Below are positions 1 to 4,814 of a DNA stretch of 9,455 bases, in pieces (position 1 is the stretch's first letter; each line of letters starts with the position of its first letter). The position numbers and the translations under genes were made by a program. Source of the stretch: an uncultured Ruminococcus sp. GTDB taxonomy: Bacteria > Bacillota > Clostridia > UBA1212 > UBA1255. The notes beneath the pieces were generated by a model that saw nothing but the letters and a program-made list of their open reading frames with translations, made no database searches and had not been told where the DNA came from. The DNA lies in assembly GCA_902782885.1 (NCBI GenBank), contig CACZOW010000079.1:1-9455 (forward strand). Reading direction: 5' to 3'.

Positions 1-1
1 C

Positions 2-415
2 GGTGCCGGTGAACAGGCAGGTCTCCTGCAGCACCAGGCCCAGGGAGCGGCGCAGATCGGACTTTTTGATCTTGTTGATGTTGATGCCGTCGTAGCGGAT
101 CTTGCCGTCGGCAATATCGTAGAACCGGTTCAGCAGGTTGGTGATGGTGGTCTTGCCCGCGCCGGTGGCGCCGACGAAGGCAACTTTCTGGCCGGGCTCG
201 GCGTACAGGGTGATGTCGTGCAGCACCGGTTTGTCCTCGTCGTAGCCGAAGTCGACGTCGAACATGCGCACGTCGCCGCGCAGGGGAGTGTAGGTCAGGG
301 TGCCGTCGCCGTGGGGGTGTTTCCAGGCCCATTGACCGGTCTTGGAATCGGATTCGGTGACGTTGCCTTCGGCGTCGATGACGGCGTTGACCAGGGTCAC
401 GTAGCCGTTGTCCGT
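2..415 (-). pseudogene. ATPase-domain continuation of the ABC exporter, beyond an in-frame TAG; cut by window edge
   Basis: Reading leftward in the same frame as the upstream membrane-domain ORF, 138 codons stay open from just after the TAG to the window edge. They encode a linker starting TDNGYVTLVNA, then the start of a nucleotide-binding domain: strand LRGDVRMFDVDFGY (A-loop Tyr), Walker A GATGAGKTT (172-146), and LRRSLGLVLQETCLFTGT with the Q-loop Gln at the left edge. From memory of clostridial heterodimeric exporters, the DEPxTDNGYVTLVNA stretch is normally continuous, so one codon (probably GAG for Glu) has become TAG. I see no Shine-Dalgarno before the first possible restarts (GTG at 400, ATG at 265), so independent translation looks unlikely. 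Signature, Walker B and H-loop lie outside the window. Either this is the lost half of a broken gene, or the stop is an error or is suppressed. Confidence 0.8.
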
Positions 416-1510
416 CTAGGGCGGCTCGTCGGTGAGCGCGAAAACACGCTGCGCGCCGGCCGTGGCCATGGCGATGAAGTTGATCTGCTGGGAGACCTGG
501 TTGAGGTTGCCCGTGAACTGCTTGGTCATGTTCAGGAACGGTATGATGATGCTGATGCCCAGCGCCAGACCGGAAATGCTCAGGTTCGGCACTTTGTTGA
601 TCATCAGGATGCCGCCCACGATGGCCACCAGCACGTACAGCACGTTGCCCAGGTTCAGGATGATCGGCGCCAGCATATTGGCAAAGGTATGCGCGCGGAA
701 ACTGTCTTCATAGAGGGCCTGGTTGACCGCGTCGAAATCGCGGATGCTCTGCGCTTCGTGGTTGAAGACTTTAACGACCTTCTGGCCGTTCATGGTCTCC
801 TGGATGTAGCCCTCGGTGCGGCCCATGGACTTCTGCTGGCGCACGAAGTATTTTGAGGAGTTGCCGCCCAGCGTGCGGGACACCCACAGCATCACCGCCA
901 CGCCCAGCAGCACCAGCAGCATCAGCCACACGCTGTAGTACGCCATTATGAACAGCACGGTCAATACGATCACGCCGGACTGCAGCACGATCGGCAGCGT
1001 CTCCGCCACCACCTGCCGTATGGCGTCAATATCGTTCGTATAATAGCTCATTATATCGCCGTAGCTGTTGCGATCAAAGAACCGTATGGGCAGGTTCTGC
1101 ATGTTGTCGAACATCTGACGCCGCAGCCGGTACAGGATTCCCTGGGTGATGTACGCCGAGAGCTGCCGGTACACCAGTATGCATATCACGCTCAGCGTAT
1201 ACAGCACGATCAGCACGGTGATCTGCGGCATGATCACGCTGCGCGCGGCGGCCCAGTCGCGGGACTCGTAGAATTTGCCTATGGTCTCGATGACGCGCTG
1301 CAGGAACAGCGGCGGTATTGAACTTACGATCGCCGAGAACACGATAAATACCGCGGTCAGCGTCGTCAGTCCCGGATAATACTTGAACAGCAGCTTTATG
1401 ATCCGGCCCAGCAGGCGGAAGTCGATGCGGCGGGATCTTTTGCCTTCCGGAGCGGCGGGAGCGGCGCCTTTATTGGCCGCGGTATTTTCCGGAGCTTTTG
1501 ATTTACGCAT
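416..1510 (-). CDS. ABC exporter half-transporter, membrane domain only (ends at in-frame TAG)
   Basis: The 364 residues form the transmembrane domain of a type IV ABC exporter subunit. A basic, Ala-rich N-terminal tail (1-30) is followed by about six membrane helices (roughly 47-72, 95-118, 172-192, 195-212, 280-303, 313-328) and long cytoplasmic loops, including FFDRNSYGDIMSYYTNDIDAI, which couples to the ATPase domain. The start is ATG at 1510: AGGAGG lies at 1525-1520 with a 9-base spacer, and the ATG overlaps the TAA of the upstream exporter gene as ATGCGTAA, implying translational coupling. An in-frame ATG at 1552 lies inside the upstream gene and has less support. A complete subunit would be near 600 residues; this frame stops at TAG (418-416) right after FALTDEPP, where the linker to the ATPase domain begins. 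As read, the product cannot bind ATP and should be non-functional. Confidence 0.85.
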   Translation of the reverse strand: MRKSKAPENTAANKGAAPAAPEGKRSRRIDFRLLGRIIKLLFKYYPGLTTLTAVFIVFSAIVSSIPPLFLQRVIETIGKFYESRDWAAARSVIMPQITVLIVLYTLSVICILVYRQLSAYITQGILYRLRRQMFDNMQNLPIRFFDRNSYGDIMSYYTNDIDAIRQVVAETLPIVLQSGVIVLTVLFIMAYYSVWLMLLVLLGVAVMLWVSRTLGGNSSKYFVRQQKSMGRTEGYIQETMNGQKVVKVFNHEAQSIRDFDAVNQALYEDSFRAHTFANMLAPIILNLGNVLYVLVAIVGGILMINKVPNLSISGLALGISIIIPFLNMTKQFTGNLNQVSQQINFIAMATAGAQRVFALTDEPP

Positions 1511-3302
1511 TGTCCGTCGCCTCCTTTCCGGAGAGATCATCCGCGGCGGCATCGGTATTGTCCCCGGGAGCGCTGCTGCGGGTCTGCTGCTCGTACGTCT
1601 CGCGGTACGCGGGGCTGGAGGCCATCAGTTCGTCGTGGGTGCCGGCGGCGATAATACGCCCGTGATCCAGTATCAGTATCTGATCCGCGTCCATCACGGA
1701 GGCAACGCGCTGCGCGATGATCAGCTTAGTGGTGGAGGGGATGTACCGGCGGAAACCTGCGCGTATCAGGGCGTCGGTGCGGGTGTCAACGGCGCTGGTG
1801 GAGTCGTCCAGGATCAGTATTTTCGGCTTTTTCAGCAGCGCGCGGGCAATACACAGCCGCTGCCGCTGACCGCCGGACACGTTGGTGCCGCCCTGGTCGA
1901 TCTGCGTGTCGTACCCGTCGGGGAAGGACAATATGAAATCCTCCGCCTGCGCCAGCCGGCACGCTTCGGCAACTTCCTCGTCGGTGGCGTCCGAGTCGCC
2001 CCAGCGCAGGTTTTCTTTGATCGTCCCGGAAAACAGCAGGTTTTTCTGAAGCACCATTGCCACCCCGTCGCGCAGCGCGGTGAGGTCGTAATCGCGTACG
2101 TCGATGCCGCCGACTTTGACGCAGCCGCCGGTCACGTCGTACAGCCGCGGAATGAGCTGCACCAGCGACGTTTTGCCCGCGCCGGTGACGCCCAGAATGC
2201 CCACAGTGCTGCCCGAAGGAATGTCGAGGTCGATATCGCTCAGCGTGTCGTTGGCCGCTTTCTCGGAATATTTGAACCGCACGTTCTCGAAGCGGATGGA
2301 GCCGTCGGGAATCTCGTATACCGGTTCGGCGGGATCGGTCAGCGCGGATCCCTCGCGGAGCACCTCGTCGATGCGGCGCGCGGACTCGGCGGAGATCGTG
2401 AACGTTACGTAGATCATTGAGATCATCATCAGCGAGATCAGTATCTGGAAGCCGTATGTGAGCATCGCGGACAGCTGGCCCACGTCGATGTAGTGGGTGG
2501 TGATCACCAGTTTCGAGCCGAAGGTCAGCACGAACACCATATTGAAATACAGGCACATCTGCATCAGCGGCCCCAGCAGCGCCACGATGCGTTCGGCTTT
2601 GGTGAAGTCGATGCGGATGTCGTCCGACGCCCGGTCGAACTTTTTCTTTTCATACTCTTCGCGGGCAAATCCTTTTACCACCCGCATCGCCATGACGTTC
2701 TCCTCCACGGATTCGTTGAGGCGGTCGTATTTGCGGAATACGCTGCGGAACGCGGGCATTGCCTTGCGGGAGACCATTATGAGGCCGAATACCAGCACGG
2801 GGACAACGACTACGAACATCATTGCCAGCGCTCCCGCCATGGTGTACGCCATGACGATGGCAAATACGAACATCAGCGGGCTGCGGATGGCAACGCGGAT
2901 CAGCATCATGTACGACATCTGCACGTTGGCCACGTCGGTGGTCAGGCGCGTCACCAGCGACGACGAGGAGAAGCGGTCAATATTGGTGAACGAGAACGTC
3001 TGCACCCGCCGGAACAGGTCGCCGCGCAGGTTTTTGGCAAAGCCCGCGGACGCCTTCGCGCCCGTGAAGCCTGCGAGACCGCCGCAGGACAGCGACAATA
3101 TCGCCAGCACCACCAGTATTAGCCCGTTCTTTCCGATCACGTCCAGCCCGCAGCCGTTTTTAATGTCATTTGTGAGCTGCGCCACGATGAACGGAATAAG
3201 GCACTCGATCACCACTTCGCCCACCATGAACAGCATGGTCAGGATGGACGGTTTTTTATATTCGCGCACGGATCTCCCCAGGCGCCGAAGCATTTGTATC
3301 AT
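1503..3302 (-). CDS. ABC exporter half-transporter (permease + ATPase), degenerate-site subunit
   Basis: This is a full-length 599-residue type IV ABC exporter subunit, with about six membrane helices in residues 18-310 and a nucleotide-binding domain in 335-575. Visible motifs are A-loop Tyr345, Walker A GVTGAGKTS (371-379), Q-loop Gln419, signature VSGGQ (475-479), Walker B ILILDD (495-500) and D-loop SAVD (503-506). The residue after the Walker B Asp is Asp500 instead of the catalytic Glu, and Gln531 replaces the switch His in IIAQRVASV. This is the known degenerate-site pattern of heterodimeric exporters such as TM287/288 and BmrCD, so this subunit should pair with the product of the next gene. 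The substrate is unknown; drugs, peptides or lipids are all possible. The start ATG at 3302 has no clear Shine-Dalgarno, and a second ATG lies three codons in. The gene follows the URO-D-like gene by 33 bases and is probably co-transcribed. The C-terminal tail (576-599) is Asp/Ala-rich. Confidence 0.93.
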   Translation of the reverse strand: MIQMLRRLGRSVREYKKPSILTMLFMVGEVVIECLIPFIVAQLTNDIKNGCGLDVIGKNGLILVVLAILSLSCGGLAGFTGAKASAGFAKNLRGDLFRRVQTFSFTNIDRFSSSSLVTRLTTDVANVQMSYMMLIRVAIRSPLMFVFAIVMAYTMAGALAMMFVVVVPVLVFGLIMVSRKAMPAFRSVFRKYDRLNESVEENVMAMRVVKGFAREEYEKKKFDRASDDIRIDFTKAERIVALLGPLMQMCLYFNMVFVLTFGSKLVITTHYIDVGQLSAMLTYGFQILISLMMISMIYVTFTISAESARRIDEVLREGSALTDPAEPVYEIPDGSIRFENVRFKYSEKAANDTLSDIDLDIPSGSTVGILGVTGAGKTSLVQLIPRLYDVTGGCVKVGGIDVRDYDLTALRDGVAMVLQKNLLFSGTIKENLRWGDSDATDEEVAEACRLAQAEDFILSFPDGYDTQIDQGGTNVSGGQRQRLCIARALLKKPKILILDDSTSAVDTRTDALIRAGFRRYIPSTTKLIIAQRVASVMDADQILILDHGRIIAAGTHDELMASSPAYRETYEQQTRSSAPGDNTDAAADDLSGKEATDNA

Positions 3303-3335
3303 ATAGGTATTATCTCGATTCGTTGGTTATTTTGA

Positions 3336-4400
3336 TCAATATCTGCCCAGTTCGTGTATGCGTTCCGAGATTGCCTTGAAGTTCTCGAAACTGACGGAGT
3401 TCGGTATCGAGTGGTCGGAGGCAAAGAAGTAGCCGCTGTTTTCCTTCAGCGCGGGGATAACGCGCTCGAGTTCGGCCAGGATCGCCTCTTTGTCGGGCCA
3501 GAGCACCGCGTTGACGCCGCCACGCAGCGCCAGTTTGTCGCCGTACGTCTGCTTGATGCGGATCGGGTCCATGCCCGCTTTGACCTCGATGGGATTGAGG
3601 CAGTCGACGCCGATCTCGATCAGATCCGGGATGAACGGCTCCACGTACCCGCAGGAATGCAGCTCTACGAACATGCCGTGCTCATGCGCCCAGTCGCACG
3701 CCTTTTTCTGAAAGGGCTTCAGCAGTTCGCGGTACATATCCAGCGAGAAGAACGTGCTGTTTTTATAGCCCATATCGTCCGGCCAGTGGATGCCGTCGAA
3801 CTTGTAGCCTTTCGCCAGGAGTTTTTCTGCCAGGGCTATATTCATATTAAGATAGTGCTCGAACATGTCGGTGATCCATTCCGGGTCCTCGTACATGCCG
3901 ATCAGCACGGTCTCGGTGCCGGTGGCCCAGGAATGCGTAACGTCGAACCCGAACCAGAAGGCCAGGTCAACGTACTCTCCCGCCGCACGCGCCGCGTTGT
4001 ATGTATCGTCGACCCATTTCCAGTTGATCCGGTCGTCGCTGGGGGTCATGCGTGCTTTGGCGATCTCCCAGTGCTCAGGGTCCGAGATGAAGAAGTCCAG
4101 AAATTCTGGCGTGGAGTCCAGGTGCTTGAAGGACTTCAGCGTTGCCCCCCAGCTGGTGGTGTGGATAACGTACCGGTCGGTCTCTTCGAGCACTTTTGTT
4201 TCGAAGCGCGGCGAGTTGTCAATGGACAGCGAGATGCGGCGGTCGAACCCGAAGTAGTCTTCCCACGCGACGCCCGCGGGCAATCCCTCGTTATACCACC
4301 GTGCGAGCGTTCCCGCCCACGGCGAATCCAGCATGACGATGCGGTCGATCTCCTGATGCTTGAAGGTCCGTATAAAGCGTTCGCGGCTTGTAAGCTCCAT
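3336..4400 (-). CDS. URO-D superfamily protein (MtaA/MtbA-like), substrate unknown
   Basis: The 354-residue protein belongs to the uroporphyrinogen decarboxylase superfamily, which also includes corrinoid methyltransferases such as MtaA and MtbA. It is soluble with no signal peptide. The start is ATG at 4400, preceded by AAAGGGG (4415-4409) with an 8-base spacer, and MELTSRERFIRTF is a typical family N-terminus; the frame upstream to 4577 looks non-coding. The C-terminal half carries WPDDMGYKNSTFFS (206-219), the core motif ELHSCGYVEPFIPDLIEIGVD (H248, C250) and LRGGVNA (292-298). In methyltransferase relatives HxC supplies two zinc ligands and a later Cys the third; here His330 (ASDHSI) sits at about that place. 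I see no RQAGRY-like motif of true heme-pathway HemE near the N-terminus, so HemE is unlikely. A demethylase or methyltransferase-like role is inferred. It heads the leftward cluster with the ABC exporter genes. Confidence 0.88.
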   Translation of the reverse strand: MELTSRERFIRTFKHQEIDRIVMLDSPWAGTLARWYNEGLPAGVAWEDYFGFDRRISLSIDNSPRFETKVLEETDRYVIHTTSWGATLKSFKHLDSTPEFLDFFISDPEHWEIAKARMTPSDDRINWKWVDDTYNAARAAGEYVDLAFWFGFDVTHSWATGTETVLIGMYEDPEWITDMFEHYLNMNIALAEKLLAKGYKFDGIHWPDDMGYKNSTFFSLDMYRELLKPFQKKACDWAHEHGMFVELHSCGYVEPFIPDLIEIGVDCLNPIEVKAGMDPIRIKQTYGDKLALRGGVNAVLWPDKEAILAELERVIPALKENSGYFFASDHSIPNSVSFENFKAISERIHELGRY

Positions 4401-4415
4401 GGTCAACACCCCTTT
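4401..4415 (-). promoter_or_regulatory. Shine-Dalgarno deciding the URO-D-like start
   Basis: Read on the minus strand, AAAGGGG (4415-4409) lies 8 bases before ATG 4400. It supports this start over the ATG at 4577 in the same frame, which lies upstream of the predicted promoter and so could not be on the transcript. Confidence 0.6.
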
Positions 4416-4466
4416 ACCTTTGTGCGGCTGCGTGCTTTTCTTCCGGGCATTTCTCCCGTGCCGTAC

Positions 4467-4502
4467 GGCGTCAACGCACGCTTTTCGCGCGACGGCAACG
4501 CC
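4467..4502 (-). promoter_or_regulatory. Leader hairpin upstream of the URO-D-like gene
   Basis: The predicted minus-strand leader (TSS about 4506 to the ATG at 4400) begins with a potential hairpin. An outer stem GGCGT/ACGCC and an inner stem CGCGC/GCGTG (with one G-U pair) cap a GAAAA loop, and the middle is an imperfect internal loop. No run of U follows, so it is not an obvious attenuator. It could affect mRNA stability or be chance in GC-rich DNA. Confidence 0.3.
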
Positions 4503-4512
4503 AGACCGCACA

Positions 4513-4541
4513 ATTATACCATGTTTTTGTAAGAAATTAAA
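4513..4541 (-). promoter_or_regulatory. Leftward promoter for the URO-D-like / ABC exporter cluster
   Basis: On the minus strand a perfect TATAAT (4518-4513) is preceded by TGG, giving an extended -10 (TGN-TATAAT). The best -35 at 17 bases is a weak TTTAAT (4541-4536), as is common when the -10 is extended. Transcription would start near 4506 and leave a leader of about 105 bases. The AT-rich stretch 4510-4600 in an otherwise GC-rich window supports a promoter region. Confidence 0.65.
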
Positions 4542-4574
4542 GAAATAAGGATACGTTGCCCGCGGTTTCATTTT

Positions 4575-4597
4575 CATTTTACAAACATTTTACAAAC
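4575..4597. repeat. Tandem 11-bp direct repeat between the divergent promoters
   Basis: CATTTTACAAA occurs twice head to tail (4575-4585 and 4586-4596), one helical turn apart. The second copy contains the TTTACA -35 hexamer of the rightward promoter. Two identical half-turn-matched sites on one face of the DNA between divergent promoters look like an operator, but no regulator is identified and AT-rich sequence can repeat by chance. Confidence 0.5.
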
Positions 4598-4618
4598 TAC
4601 TCAGGTATGTGGTATAAT
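4589..4618 (+). promoter_or_regulatory. Rightward promoter for the flotillin gene
   Basis: TTTACA (4589-4594, five of six consensus -35 bases) is followed after 18 bases by a perfect TATAAT (4613-4618), with TGG directly before it (extended -10). The predicted TSS is about 4625, giving a leader of about 185 bases before the flotillin start. The sequence looks like a housekeeping sigma-A promoter; I see no SigW-type element of the kind that drives Bacillus floT. Confidence 0.72.
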
Positions 4619-4636
4619 AATGTTGCCCACGACAGG

Positions 4637-4728
4637 AACACATCGGTGTTGTGTTGAGCCGGCGAGTTGCTGTTGACTGTGACCGCCGGAGGTATTTTTG
4701 CGGGCGCGGATCCGCGCGCACGCCGGAG
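4637..4728 (+). promoter_or_regulatory. Structured flotillin leader with possible attenuator-like hairpin
   Basis: A small hairpin AACAC-ATCG-GTGTT (4637-4650) is followed by CCGGCG (4659-4664), which can pair with CGCCGG (4684-4689); the U-rich stretch TATTTTT (4693-4699) comes just after, resembling a weak intrinsic terminator. CGCCGGAG occurs again at 4721-4728, so the same left arm has an alternative partner. Between them lies the 14-bp perfect palindrome GCGCGGATCCGCGC (4704-4717). This could be a switchable leader, but the loop is long (19 bases) and no known riboswitch consensus was recognised. Confidence 0.3.
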
Positions 4729-4775
4729 AGAACGGAGCGCGTGAAACGGAGGCACCTTGCATCGCGGGCAGGAAC

Positions 4776-4814
4776 ATGAAAGAAAATTTTAGGTCTAAGG
4801 AGGTAGAAAGATGA
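4776..4814 (+). CDS. Possible 12-codon upstream ORF overlapping the flotillin start
   Basis: ATG at 4776 opens a 12-residue frame (MKENFRSKEVER) whose TGA (4812-4814) overlaps the flotillin ATG as ATGA. The flotillin Shine-Dalgarno lies inside it. Its own ribosome binding site is poor (AGGA only a few bases before the ATG). An ATGA overlap suggests translational coupling if the ORF is used, but a frame this short is easily accidental. Confidence 0.2.
   Translation: MKENFRSKEVER
4797..4804 (+). promoter_or_regulatory. Strong Shine-Dalgarno of the flotillin gene
   Basis: AAGGAGGT is a near-perfect complement to the 16S rRNA 3' end and sits 6 bases before ATG 4811. It is the strongest ribosome binding site in the window and fixes the flotillin start. 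Confidence 0.85.

Noticed and set aside
1383..2556. Large plus- and minus-strand frames overlapping the exporter ATPase domain
   Set aside because: The exporter frame has all ABC motifs in order; the others give Arg- or Gly-rich translations without domains.
3303..3335. GATAAT on the minus strand as an internal promoter for the exporter genes
   Set aside because: The best -35 (TTGATC) is 19 bases away and the -10 would sit only about 10 bases before the ATG, too close for a normal leader. Co-transcription from 4513-4541 is simpler.
4401..4512. Cobalamin riboswitch upstream of the URO-D-like gene
   Set aside because: Corrinoid-linked relatives made this worth checking, but the leader is only about 105 bases and I see no B12-box-like sequence; only a simple hairpin is present.
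3354..4532. A 392-codon open frame on the plus strand, antisense to the URO-D-like gene
   Set aside because: It has the low-complexity composition typical of a shadow frame, no ribosome site and no family features, while the opposite strand encodes a clear URO-D-family protein.
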